Assembly (NCBI RefSeq): GCF_003315135.1
Contig: NZ_QNRK01000021.1
Location: 1-64,000, forward strand
Origin: Roseiarcus fermentans
GTDB taxonomy: Bacteria; Pseudomonadota; Alphaproteobacteria; Rhizobiales; Beijerinckiaceae
DNA: 64,000 bases
Reading direction: 5' to 3'
Below are positions 18,970 to 27,489 of this stretch, one piece after another (positions within the stretch are counted from its first letter, which is position 1; every line of letters begins with the position of its first letter). The notes beneath the pieces were generated by a model that was not told the DNA's origin, searched no databases, and worked only from the letters and a program-made list of their open reading frames with translations. Position numbers and translations under genes: made by a program.

Positions 18970-20598
18970 ATGACGACGGCAAGGCATGGAATTGAGGCCC
19001 TCTGGGACCCGACCTTCAACAAATCGACCGCCTTCAGCGAAGCTGAAAAGCAGGCGCTCGGACTCGTCGGCCTGGTTCCCGACGTGACCGAGACGTTGGA
19101 TCAGCAAATGAGCCGGGTGACGATGCAGCTCGGCCACAAGACCACCGATCTCGACCGCTACATCTATCTCGTCAACCTGCTGGACCATAGCGAGACGCTG
19201 TTCTATCGGGTCGTCATGTCCGATCCGGCGCACTTTCTGCCGATCGTCTACGATCCGACCATCGGCGAGGCCTGCCTCAAGTTCGGTCATATCTATCGGC
19301 AGGCGCGCGGCATGTATCTGTCGATGAATCGACGCGGCAAGGTCAAGGAGGTCCTCGAGAACTGGCCGCAGAAGGATGTCCGGTTCATCTGCGTCACCGA
19401 CGGCGGCCGCATTCTCGGTCTTGGCGACCTCGGCGCCAACGGCGCCGGCATCCCGATCGGAAAGCTGCAGCTGTACACCGCATGCGCCGGCGTCCCGCCG
19501 CAGTATCTCATGCCGATGTATCTCGACGCCGGCACGAACAACGAGCAGTATCTGCACGATCCACTCTACCTGGGGATGCGCAAGACGCGCCCGTCCAAGG
19601 AAGAGCTCTTTTCGTTCGTGGACGAGTTCGTCGAGGCGGTGCAGGAGGTGTTCCCGAAGTGCTGCATCCACTTCGAGGATTGGACCGGCGTCGACGCTGT
19701 TCATCTGCTCCAGCGCTATCGCGACAAGTACTGCGTCTACAATGACGATGTGCAAGGCACGGCGGGCATCGTGCTCGCGGGCATGCTGAGCGCCGCCAAG
19801 CTGAAGGGAACGAAGCTCAGGGACGAGACCTACCTGTTTTTTGGCGCCGGTTCGGCCGGCATCGGTCTCGCGGGCCTGTTGTGTTCCGCGCTGGTCGCGC
19901 AGGGCATGACGCTGACGGAGGCGCAGTCCCGCGTCCATATGTTCGACCTCAACGGTCTCCTGGAATCAACGCGCACCGATCTGGTCGACTTCCAGATCCC
20001 CTATGCGCACAAGCACGCGCCGACCCGCGATTTCGTCGCCGCGATCGAAAGCATCAAGCCGACGACCATCATCGGCGTCAGCACGATTGGCGGCGCTTTC
20101 ACCCAGAAAGTGATCGAGGCCATCGCCAAGATCAATGAGCGCCCGGTGGTCCTCGCCCTTTCCAACCCGACCGAACACGCCGAATGCACGGCCGAGCAGG
20201 CCTACGGCTGGTCAAAGGGCAAGGCGATCTATGCCGCCGGCGTCCCGTTCCCGCCGGTCCATCTCGCCGGCCAGACGTTCCTGCCGGGCCAGGCCAATAA
20301 CTTCTACATCTTCCCGGCCATCGGCATGGCGGTGTTCGCCACGCAGGCGAAACGCGTCACCGACGAGATGTTCATCGAGGCGGCGAGCGCGGTCGCGGAC
20401 CAGGTGCCGCCCGAGTTGCTGAAACAGGGCCTGCTTTACCCGCTCCAGGCGAACATTCTCGAGACCGAGATCCAGACTGCGGCGCGCGTTGCGAAGCTGG
20501 TGTTCGATCTGGGTCTGGCGCGCGTCGATCGGCCCGCCGACATGGTCGCGTTCATCCGCAGCCAGGTCTACAAGCCGGACTATCGGTCGGAGGCGTAG
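18970..20598 (+). CDS. NAD-dependent malic enzyme (MaeA/SfcA type)
   Basis: It decarboxylates malate to pyruvate with reduction of NAD(P). The 542-residue length and the motifs YDPTIGEACLKFGHI, FEDWTGVDAVHLL, YNDDVQGTAGIVLAGML and FFGAGSAGIGLAGLL place it in the eukaryote/E. coli MaeA-like group, not the short MaeB-PTA fusion group. I take the ATG at 18970, because GGAGAG lies six bases before it. An in-frame ATG at 18931 overlaps the fumC stop but has no binding site. Cofactor preference is inferred from family resemblance only. Confidence 0.93.
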   Translation: MTTARHGIEALWDPTFNKSTAFSEAEKQALGLVGLVPDVTETLDQQMSRVTMQLGHKTTDLDRYIYLVNLLDHSETLFYRVVMSDPAHFLPIVYDPTIGEACLKFGHIYRQARGMYLSMNRRGKVKEVLENWPQKDVRFICVTDGGRILGLGDLGANGAGIPIGKLQLYTACAGVPPQYLMPMYLDAGTNNEQYLHDPLYLGMRKTRPSKEELFSFVDEFVEAVQEVFPKCCIHFEDWTGVDAVHLLQRYRDKYCVYNDDVQGTAGIVLAGMLSAAKLKGTKLRDETYLFFGAGSAGIGLAGLLCSALVAQGMTLTEAQSRVHMFDLNGLLESTRTDLVDFQIPYAHKHAPTRDFVAAIESIKPTTIIGVSTIGGAFTQKVIEAIAKINERPVVLALSNPTEHAECTAEQAYGWSKGKAIYAAGVPFPPVHLAGQTFLPGQANNFYIFPAIGMAVFATQAKRVTDEMFIEAASAVADQVPPELLKQGLLYPLQANILETEIQTAARVAKLVFDLGLARVDRPADMVAFIRSQVYKPDYRSEA

Positions 20599-20755
20599 TC
20601 AAAGGCGGCTTGGACCCCTTCCGGCTGTTCGTGAAGGGCATCCGGGACGCCGGACGGTCTGGCGGGCGCCAAACCTGTCGGCGACCGCGCCGAACGCGCG
20701 TTGTCGTCCGGCCGGCGCAAGGGGAGCGCGAGCCCTCGACCCGTGGCCCGGAAAG

Positions 20756-20782
20756 GGCGCCGCCCGATCGTCGGACGGCGCC
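20756..20782. terminator. Hairpin between convergent malic enzyme and oxygenase genes
   Basis: GGCGCCG and CGGCGCC pair around 13 bases that contain an inner CCGA/TCGG stem. It sits between two converging genes (stops at 20598 and 20805), fitting a bidirectional terminator. There is no T-run. Confidence 0.45.
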
Positions 20783-20804
20783 GCCTCCCCGGTCCCGGGA
20801 CGAA

Positions 20805-21890
20805 CTAGGCGCCGCCGTTCTCGTTCTCGATCAGCTTCTGGAGGAGACGGCGCACCTTCACCGGCGCGATGTCGTTGCTCATCAGAACCGGATCGAGCGA
20901 GAAGAAGTCGTTCGTCTGCATCTCGAGCTGGGTCGCCTCGATGATCGGGAAATCCTCGTCGACGAAGGCGTTGTGCATCGCCTGAATCTTGAAGGCGTTG
21001 AAGTCGCCGTCTTCCTCGATGTGATTGCGGCGGGTCGAGAACCAGTAGTGGGTCGTCGTTTCGGTTTCCGGGGTGGTCGTATGCAGGTCGTACTGGGCGA
21101 CACAGTCGACCAGGTCCAGATTGCCCGGCCCCTGGATGGCGCCGACCGACAACTGGATGTTGGCGGGCTGGTGCCAGGTGATGTCGAAGAACATCCGCGC
21201 TTCCGCTTCCGGATCCGGCATGAACTTCGAGAAGATGTGCATCGCCGGGGTCTGTTTCCATTCCCAGCGCGCGTTGACGGTGCGTTCGCCTTCGACGACC
21301 GCCGGCACGATCGGGGAAAGCTGCCCGCGCGTGGTGATGATCTCGCCGTGGACATGGTCGATGTGGCTCAGGTCCATCACGTTGTCGATGATCAGCTCGT
21401 AATTCGCCTTCAGATACATGTAGGTATGGCCAACCCCGTTGGGGTGGCCGCGGTCGAGCGGGCTGTAGTCGGGCAAGAGCGCATAGTCGGGCGCCTCCTC
21501 CGCCATCCAGATCCAGATGTAGCCGTATTTCTCGACCAGCGGATAGGTGCGGACCTTGGCCGCCTTGGGAATGACGCCCGAACCGTGCGGATTATGGGTG
21601 CAGGCGCCGCCGGCGTCGAACCGCAGGGCGTGATAGATGCACGACACCTCGTCGCCGATCCGCTTGCCCAGATGCAGGGGCGCGAAACGGTGAGGGCAGC
21701 GGTCCTGCAACGCCGTCGGGGTTCCGTCCTGCTTGCGATAGATCAGTACGTTCGTACCGAGCAGCTTGCGGTGAAACAGCGCTTCCGGTCCGATTTCGGT
21801 CGAGAGCGCGGCGGCGTACCACGCCTTCAGCAGAAATGGCCGCCGCGCTTGCGCCGTCTGGTCCTCGTCGACTTTCACATGGGTATTCAT
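20805..21890 (-). CDS. Rieske non-heme iron oxygenase, VanA/TsaM-like
   Basis: This 361-residue oxygenase component belongs to an aromatic ring-hydroxylating or O-demethylating system. The Rieske centre is seen as Cys65-x-His67 (DRCPHRFAPL) and Cys84-x2-His87 (CIYHALRF). The mononuclear iron ligands lie in NVMDLSHIDHVHGE. Length and the single-subunit layout fit vanillate demethylase and toluenesulfonate monooxygenase oxygenases. GGAGGG precedes the ATG at 21890. The reductase gene lies 120 bases upstream on the same strand, and the substrate is unknown. The divergent XylR-type regulator implies induction by an aromatic compound. Confidence 0.88.
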   Translation of the reverse strand: MNTHVKVDEDQTAQARRPFLLKAWYAAALSTEIGPEALFHRKLLGTNVLIYRKQDGTPTALQDRCPHRFAPLHLGKRIGDEVSCIYHALRFDAGGACTHNPHGSGVIPKAAKVRTYPLVEKYGYIWIWMAEEAPDYALLPDYSPLDRGHPNGVGHTYMYLKANYELIIDNVMDLSHIDHVHGEIITTRGQLSPIVPAVVEGERTVNARWEWKQTPAMHIFSKFMPDPEAEARMFFDITWHQPANIQLSVGAIQGPGNLDLVDCVAQYDLHTTTPETETTTHYWFSTRRNHIEEDGDFNAFKIQAMHNAFVDEDFPIIEATQLEMQTNDFFSLDPVLMSNDIAPVKVRRLLQKLIENENGGA

Positions 21891-22010
21891 GGCGTTTCCC
21901 TCCGTTTTGAACCGCTTCGCGAAAGCCTCGTGTCTGCGGGCTCGCGCGAAAGCCCCCGTCAAACCCGCGGCGGATGGGCCGCGAACGGACGCCGGGGTCG
22001 TCCGATCTCG

Positions 22011-22994
22011 TCAATAATCCAGGGTCAGTCGGGGCGTTCTCGCCCGCGAACAGCAGGGCGCGAACAGGCGATTGGCGGCGCGTTCCGCCTTGCCGAGGTA
22101 GTGGTCGCGATGGTCGGGAACGCCCTCGATCACCGGCAGCAGGCAGGTTCCGCAGACGCCCTGTTCGCAGGACAGCCGGATGTCGACCCCGGCGTCCAGC
22201 AAGGCGCGCGCCGCGGTCGCGCCGGCCGGAACCCGGATGGTCCGGCCGGTCTTCGCCAGGAAGAGATCGAACGCCCCGTCAGCGGAGTGGTCGCCGCTGG
22301 CAGCGGCGAAATACTCGCAGTGGAGGCGCGTGTCGGGCCAGCCGGCGGCGCGCGCGCCGCCGAGCACGGCGTCCATGAATCCGGTCGGCCCGCAGACGTA
22401 GAGCCGGCTGGCTGGCGGCGCCTCGGCCAAAATGCGCTCGAGATCGAATGCCTGCTCCGGCGCGCCGTCATCGAAATGCCAATGGACGCGCGCGGCGAAC
22501 GGCGCGGCCGCGAGCCGTCGACGGAAGGCCGCCCGAGCCGGGGAGCGGACGGCGATATGGAGATCGAAACTGCGTCCGGCCCGCGCCAGGTGCTCGGCCA
22601 TCGCCAGCAGCGGCGTGATGCCGATGCCTCCGGCGACGAGCAGGCTGTGACCGTCCTCGGCCAGGGGAAAGAGATTGCGCGGAGGTTTCGCGCGCAGCCG
22701 ATCGCCGCGTTCGACCCGTTCGTGCATGTGACGCGAGCCGCCCCGCCCGTTCGGCTCCAGCAGGACGGCGATTTCGTACCCGCCGGCGTCGTGCGGGCCG
22801 TTGCACAGCGAATAGGAGCGCCGCTCGCCGTTCGCAACTTCGACCTCGATATGCGCCCCCGCGGCGAACGGCGGCAACGCCGCGCCGCCCTCGTTGCGTA
22901 GAACCAGCCGGACGATTCCGTCCGCCTCGTCAGATTTTTCGGCGACGATCAAAGTGAGCCAATCGGCCTCGACGGCTGCGCTGACCATTCCCAT
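22011..22994 (-). CDS. Oxygenase reductase, VanB-like (FMN, NAD, [2Fe-2S])
   Basis: This 327-residue reductase passes electrons from NAD(P)H through FMN and a plant-type cluster to the Rieske oxygenase. FMN binding is indicated by RRSYSLCN and NAD binding by GGIGITPLLAMAE and VCGPTGFMDAV. The C-terminal ferredoxin domain carries CEQGVCGTC and a final Cys. This domain order is that of phthalate dioxygenase reductase and VanB. The start at 22994 is supported by GGGAGGAGCGGCA; an open extension to 23156 runs through the promoter and is rejected. It is the first gene of the sigma-54-controlled operon. Confidence 0.92.
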   Translation of the reverse strand: MGMVSAAVEADWLTLIVAEKSDEADGIVRLVLRNEGGAALPPFAAGAHIEVEVANGERRSYSLCNGPHDAGGYEIAVLLEPNGRGGSRHMHERVERGDRLRAKPPRNLFPLAEDGHSLLVAGGIGITPLLAMAEHLARAGRSFDLHIAVRSPARAAFRRRLAAAPFAARVHWHFDDGAPEQAFDLERILAEAPPASRLYVCGPTGFMDAVLGGARAAGWPDTRLHCEYFAAASGDHSADGAFDLFLAKTGRTIRVPAGATAARALLDAGVDIRLSCEQGVCGTCLLPVIEGVPDHRDHYLGKAERAANRLFAPCCSRARTPRLTLDY

Positions 22995-23070
22995 TGCCGC
23001 TCCTCCCGGACCGCGTCGCGACGATGTGTTCCCGTTCGCGAGAACTCTGCGTCCGCTGATCCGTGGAATT

Positions 23071-23086
23071 GCGAGAACCGTGCCAA
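23071..23086 (-). promoter_or_regulatory. Sigma-54 promoter for the oxygenase operon
   Basis: On the minus strand the sequence reads TTGGCACGGTTCTCGCA. This matches TGGCAC-N5-TTGC with one mismatch in the -12 element (TCGC). The expected transcript start is about 65 bases before the reductase ATG. An enhancer-binding activator gene is divergently placed, so the site is functionally coherent. Confidence 0.78.
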
Positions 23087-23160
23087 GCGAGTTTTTCTCA
23101 TGAAAACAATTAGTTAGCTTCCGGCCCAGCCGGCCGCCCGGTCCGTTCGCGCGCATTTAT

Positions 23161-23180
23161 CGATATTTGGAGAAATATCG
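23161..23180. promoter_or_regulatory. Inverted repeat, candidate activator binding site
   Basis: CGATATTT-GGAG-AAATATCG is a perfect 8-bp inverted repeat about 85 bases upstream of the -24 element, a usual distance for a sigma-54 activator site. A second palindrome, TTTCATGAAA, lies near 23198. Which one is bound is not known. Confidence 0.5.
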
Positions 23181-23243
23181 TCTTTTCTAATTCCTCATTT
23201 CATGAAACTCTTTCCGTCAGGCATGCGGGAGGAAAGACAGGCA

Positions 23244-25037
23244 ATGTCGGGGCATCGTCCAGGCGGACGGCGCGGTCATGCGGCCGCCGCCGCCGCGAGC
23301 GAGCGCGACATCGCGCCGGGGGCCGCGCGCCGTTCCGGCGGGATCGATCCGGCGATGCGCGAGGAGCTGCATTTCTCGCCCGACGACGGCCATATCTTTC
23401 TCTACGGGCAGCGGATGCTGCTGTTTCACGCCGCCTCGATGGCCACGCTCCGGCGCGAATTGATCGAGCGGCTCGGCGGCGCCGCCGCCCGCGAGATCCT
23501 GACCCGTCTCGGCTACCAGCAGGGGTTCGAGGACGGCGTCCGGATCCGTGAGACCAACCGCGACCGTCCGGTGGAAGATTTGCTGGGGATGGGTCCGCGC
23601 CTGCGCGAAATGGAGGGCTTCGTTCTCAATCACCCGATCGACGCCATGGTGTGCGACGGCGATCGCGGCGCCTTCTGGGGCGACTACTTCTGGTCCTCGT
23701 CGTTCGAAGCGCAGGCGCAACTCGATCACGCCGGCCTCAGCGGCGAGCCGGCCTGCTGGATCATGGTGGGCTACGCCAACGGCTATTGCACCGCCGTCAC
23801 CGGCATGCCGATCCTGTGGCGGGAGCTCGAATGCACCGCGATGGGCCACAGCCGGTGCCGCGTGGTCGGACGCGCCCTGTCCGACTGGCGCAATTTCGAC
23901 GAGGAGGACACAGGCTTCGTGCAACTCGAGGCCGCCCCGCCCGGCCGTGTCGCCGGCGCCGACCGCACCGGCGTCCTCGACAATTTCATCGGCGCGTCGG
24001 CGGGATTCAAGGCGACCGTCGACCTCGTCAGGCGCGTGGCGCCGACCGACGCGACGGTCCTGTTCCTGGGCGAGAGCGGCGTCGGCAAGGAGCGCTTCGC
24101 CCGCGCGCTGCACGGCATGAGCGCGCGCGCGGACAAGCCGTTCATCGCGGTCAATTGCGCGGCCATTCCCGAGGCGCTGGTCGAGGCCGAATTGTTCGGC
24201 GTCGAAAAGGGCGCTTACACCGGCGCCGACCGGTCCCGTCCCGGCCGTTTCGAGCGCGCCGACGGCGGCGTGCTGTTCCTCGACGAGATCGCCAGCCTCC
24301 CCGCGCCGGCGCAGGGCAAGCTGCTGCGCGTCCTGCAGGAGCGCGAGATCGAGCGCGTCGGCGATGTCCGGGTGCGCAAGGTCGATGTCCGCATCATCGC
24401 GGCGGCCAACCAGGACCTGCGGGCCGAAGTCGCGGAAAAGCGCTTCCGCGCCGATCTGTTCTATCGGCTGAACGTCTATCCGGTTTCCATCCCGCCGCTC
24501 CGCGATCGGCGCGAGGACATTCCCCTGCTGGTGTCGCTGTTCACCCAGCGCTTCGCCAGCCGCCTGGGCAAGCGGATCGCCGGCTTCACCCGCCGCGCGC
24601 ATCGCGCGCTGTGGTTCTACGACTGGCCGGGCAATGTCCGGGAGCTGGAAAACCTGATCGAGCGCGCCGTGATCCTGTGCGACGAAGGCGCGCCGATCGA
24701 TGTGCGTCATCTCTTCAGGGGCGGCGAAACGCTCAACTTCACCGTCTTCAACCTCGACAAGGACGGCGCGCTGGCCGCCGCCGGCGGCGCCGGCGCGATG
24801 TCCCCCCAACCGGCCAAGGGCCGGCTGGCCGAAGCCGTTCTCGAGGATTTCCAGTCTTTCGAAGCGCTCGAAGCCGATCTGCTGAGCCTGGCGATGGAGC
24901 GCAACGGCGGCAATGTGTCCGCCGCCGCGCGTCTGCTCAAGATGGGACGCGGCCAGTTCGAATACCGGCTGAAAAAACACCGCGGCGCGGCGCCGGGCGG
25001 AACCCGCGGTCGGGCGCAACCCGGGCGCCCCGGCTGA
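23244..25037 (+). CDS. XylR/DmpR-type sigma-54 activator with V4R sensor
   Basis: This 597-residue transcription activator has an N-terminal XylR-type ligand region with a V4R domain (about 60-215, with the Cys197/His202/Cys205 cluster CTAMGHSRC). The AAA+ domain has Walker A GESGVGKE (276-283), the sigma-54 contact loop GAYTGA (323-328) and Walker B VLFLDE (343-348). A Fis-type HTH follows at the C-terminus ([20 protein letters not shown]). Relatives are activated by aromatic effectors binding the V4R region. I prefer the ATG at 23244, after GGAGGAAAGACAGGCA; an in-frame ATG at 23202 lacks a site. It very likely controls the divergent oxygenase genes. Confidence 0.9.
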   Translation: MSGHRPGGRRGHAAAAAASERDIAPGAARRSGGIDPAMREELHFSPDDGHIFLYGQRMLLFHAASMATLRRELIERLGGAAAREILTRLGYQQGFEDGVRIRETNRDRPVEDLLGMGPRLREMEGFVLNHPIDAMVCDGDRGAFWGDYFWSSSFEAQAQLDHAGLSGEPACWIMVGYANGYCTAVTGMPILWRELECTAMGHSRCRVVGRALSDWRNFDEEDTGFVQLEAAPPGRVAGADRTGVLDNFIGASAGFKATVDLVRRVAPTDATVLFLGESGVGKERFARALHGMSARADKPFIAVNCAAIPEALVEAELFGVEKGAYTGADRSRPGRFERADGGVLFLDEIASLPAPAQGKLLRVLQEREIERVGDVRVRKVDVRIIAAANQDLRAEVAEKRFRADLFYRLNVYPVSIPPLRDRREDIPLLVSLFTQRFASRLGKRIAGFTRRAHRALWFYDWPGNVRELENLIERAVILCDEGAPIDVRHLFRGGETLNFTVFNLDKDGALAAAGGAGAMSPQPAKGRLAEAVLEDFQSFEALEADLLSLAMERNGGNVSAAARLLKMGRGQFEYRLKKHRGAAPGGTRGRAQPGRPG

Positions 25038-25147
25038 ACGCGGAAGGCCGCCCGCCCGCCGAAGGCTTCATGGACGGCAATTCCCGACCTGGTTGTCCGC
25101 GAGGAGGGGACAGGGCGCGCCCTGGGAGCGACGGCGTCCCGCCGCCG

Positions 25148-25168
25148 GGGCGCCCGAGACGGGCGCCC
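25148..25168. terminator. Strong hairpin between convergent genes
   Basis: GGGCGCCCG and CGGGCGCCC form a perfect 9-bp stem with a 3-base loop between the activator stop (25037) and the M20 gene stop (25227). The likely role is a bidirectional terminator. No T-run is present. Confidence 0.5.
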
Positions 25169-25226
25169 TCCCGTTGAGCGCCGCGACCGCCGCTCGTGCA
25201 CCCGGCCCGGGAGACGCCATGGGCGC

Positions 25227-26375
25227 TCAGCCGAGAAGGTCGCACAGCACGCGCAAAAAGACCCGCGCGCCGATCCCGATCAGCGCGTCGGGAAAGTCGT
25301 AGTCGGGATTGTGCAGGCCGGGACGGTCCTCGCCGGCGCCGAGCAGAAAGAGCGCCGACGGCGCCACGCGGCCGAACACGCCGAAGTCCTCGGACGCCAG
25401 CATGGGCTGGCCGGCCTCGCCGCGCGGAACGCCTTCCGCATCCAGCGCGGCGGCGAGGCGCGCGACCGCCGCGGGGGCGTTGACGCAGGCCGCGAAGGCG
25501 TCGGAATAACCGATTGTCGTCGCGAGGCTTTCCGCATCGGCGAGCCGCCGCGCGAGCGCCTCCGCCGCGGCGCGCAGCCGCTCCATGCGCGCGTCGGTCA
25601 GCGCCCGCAGCGTCGCCCACACTTCCGCCTCGCCCGGCGCGACGCCGAAGCTGCGCGCGCCCATCTCGGCGTGGGTGACGGTGACCATGGCGAAGCGCTC
25701 GTCGAGGGAGCCGCCCTTCCCGAGCGCGGTCAGGGCCGGCATCAGCGCGGCGAGCGCCGCCATCGGCGACACGCCCTGCCCCGGCATGCTGGCGTGCGCC
25801 GTCCGCCCCGTGAGCGTAAGTCGCATGCCGCGCGAAGCGCAGGCGACCGGGCCGGCTTTCAGCGCGGCGGTTCCGAGCGGCAGACCCGGCATGTTGTGCA
25901 GGGCGAAGCAGAAATCAGGGGCGATGTCGGAAAATTTTGGGTCGGCGAGCACGGCCTCGGCGCCCGAGCCGTCCTCCTCGGCCGGCTGGAACAGCAGCAC
26001 GGCGCGACCGCGCTTCGGGCGCTCGGCGGCGAGCGCGCGCGCCACCCCGGCGAGGATCGCCATATGGCCGTCGTGGCCGCAGAGATGCGCGACCCCCGGC
26101 CGATCCGAACGGTGGGCGACGGTCGAGACCTCCTCGATCGGCAGCGCGTCGAGTTCGGCGCGAAGCAGGACGGTCGGGCCCGGCCCGGCGCCCTGGTAGA
26201 CGAACGCGAGCCCATGGCCGCCGAGCCCCGTAACGATCCGGTCCGGCCGGGTCGGCGCGAGAAAGCGGCGAACCTCGCGCGCCGTCGCCTCTTCCCGGCC
26301 GGAGAGGTCTGGCGCGCGATGCAGGGCCTTGCGCCACGCCGCGAGCGCGCTGAGGTCGTCGCCGCTCAGAAGCAT
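25227..26375 (-). CDS. M20 family amidohydrolase (hippurate/N-acyl amino acid hydrolase type)
   Basis: This 382-residue metallo-amidohydrolase probably removes acyl groups from amino acids in the cytoplasm. The metal-site motifs HLCGHDGHMAILAG and FQPAEEDGSGA are present, as is the dimerisation segment ALHNMPGLPLGTAA and the late ASEDFGVF. The start is the ATG at 26375. Its upstream region is one copy of a 53-bp repeat that otherwise lies at the end of msrB. Before the insertion at 26461-29576 this gene would have sat about 65 bases behind msrB on the same strand. A divergent paralogue is at 31292. Confidence 0.9.
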   Translation of the reverse strand: MLLSGDDLSALAAWRKALHRAPDLSGREEATAREVRRFLAPTRPDRIVTGLGGHGLAFVYQGAGPGPTVLLRAELDALPIEEVSTVAHRSDRPGVAHLCGHDGHMAILAGVARALAAERPKRGRAVLLFQPAEEDGSGAEAVLADPKFSDIAPDFCFALHNMPGLPLGTAALKAGPVACASRGMRLTLTGRTAHASMPGQGVSPMAALAALMPALTALGKGGSLDERFAMVTVTHAEMGARSFGVAPGEAEVWATLRALTDARMERLRAAAEALARRLADAESLATTIGYSDAFAACVNAPAAVARLAAALDAEGVPRGEAGQPMLASEDFGVFGRVAPSALFLLGAGEDRPGLHNPDYDFPDALIGIGARVFLRVLCDLLG

Positions 26376-26407
26376 CGCGTGTCCCGGGTTTCCGCTGACT
26401 GGCGGGA

Positions 26408-26460
26408 CGGAATACGCCGCAAGGAGGAGACAGACCAGTCGCGTTCAGCCGGCCAGCGGC
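26408..26460 (-). repeat. Left copy of a perfect 53-bp direct repeat
   Basis: It is identical over 53 bases to 29524-29576. It contains the last codons and stop of msrB (reading PLAG-stop on the minus strand) plus about 33 bases of downstream DNA. It is detached from msrB, which ends in the right copy. The pair bounds the inserted segment. Confidence 0.93.
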
Positions 26461-26842
26461 TGAATCTTCACGGGGCTGGCAAACTTGGTGTCAGCGTCGT
26501 GATCAACATTAGCGAACGTTTGGACGAATTCGAAATAAGACATTGGCCCGCTCAATATACCGGTAAATCAGTGGGAGAGCGTACGTTATAAACGGCACTC
26601 AATTGTAGGTGAATCAATTCAGAAATTCCGACCCTTGATTAAGATAGCAATGAATTACCGCGTAATCACGCCAACAATGATTCGTGGCGAGAGATATTGG
26701 AGAAAATTCGTGAACTTGTTTGCGCTTTAACATTCGAAATGAAGGCCGCTGAGGAAACCTCTCCGGCCTATTTCTATGTTTATCAATTATTTCTTCTCAA
26801 GAATCACTTGCTCGTTTCCCGGAGCAGCGACTTTTCCACGCC

Positions 26843-27283
26843 TCAACATGCTATTGCGCGGGCAGTCTGCCGGGCGCGCGCGGCGCGCGTCCGCAAAGCC
26901 CCGGTCGTGGCGCCGTGCTTGGCGGCCAGGTCCAAGAACTCGAAGCCGGCGGCCAAATCAACAAGGAGATCAAGACTGGCGGACGGTATGGAACGTCGGA
27001 GCGCAGCCAGGCTCGACCGCGCCTCAAGGTAGCTGGAGTCGTCGCGAACTTCATCCCCGACAATGATGTATTTCGCCAGCAGCGATTTGGAATACCGGCT
27101 TCGGCGGGCAGCGCTGGCAACGACGCGGTCGACGTCGTCGGGAGGCGTATCGAGATTCCCGCCTTCAAGCAAGTGGTTCAGCCCTGCTTCCACGCCCCAC
27201 GAAGTGGCATCCACGGACATGCGGCTATTGAGGTTTGATTGATGCGCGGCATAGGCGCGCCAAGAGAGCGGAATCTCCGCCAT
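26843..27283 (-). CDS. Small protein with sigma-region-4-like HTH, island gene
   Basis: This 146-residue protein of uncertain role has a C-terminal stretch (LAAGFEFLDLAAKHGATTG, then ALRTRAARARQ) that resembles the helix-turn-helix of sigma factor region 4. The segment before it is helical and Arg/Ser-rich (SAARRSRYSKSLLAKYI). The start at 27283 is preceded by GGAAG eight bases away. It lies 206 bases behind the GHKL ATPase gene, with a terminator-like hairpin between, so it may have its own promoter. It could regulate the island or act as a DNA-binding partner of the ATPase. No named family was recognised. Confidence 0.6.
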   Translation of the reverse strand: MAEIPLSWRAYAAHQSNLNSRMSVDATSWGVEAGLNHLLEGGNLDTPPDDVDRVVASAARRSRYSKSLLAKYIIVGDEVRDDSSYLEARSSLAALRRSIPSASLDLLVDLAAGFEFLDLAAKHGATTGALRTRAARARQTARAIAC

Positions 27284-27452
27284 GGTCAGTCTTCCCATCT
27301 CTGTGCAGTCGCTCTTGACTGCGGGTGGCGGGCGACGGTGCTTTCCTCTTTCGGGATCCTTGGCCGGAGCGCTGTGTCCGGACCGAGGCGGTCGAAATCG
27401 TTGGGCACCGTCATTATGCCCGAATTCACAATACGTCCGCGGGGACGCAAAA

Positions 27453-27477
27453 GCAAGGGGGCAACGCGTCCCCTTGC
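27453..27477 (-). terminator. Rho-independent terminator after the GHKL ATPase gene
   Basis: On the minus strand GCAAGGGG and CCCCTTGC pair around a 9-base loop and are followed by TTTT. The hairpin begins 13 bases after the ATPase stop codon. Confidence 0.75.
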
Positions 27478-27489
27478 AGGACCTGAAGA

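Noticed and set aside
25311-26591. Plus-strand 426-codon frame opposite the M20 gene
   Set aside because: Antisense shadow; all M20 motifs lie on the minus strand.
26697-27032. TTG-initiated frame with AT-rich codons at the left of the island
   Set aside because: No convincing binding site or motif, and its second half is antisense to the better-supported HTH gene.
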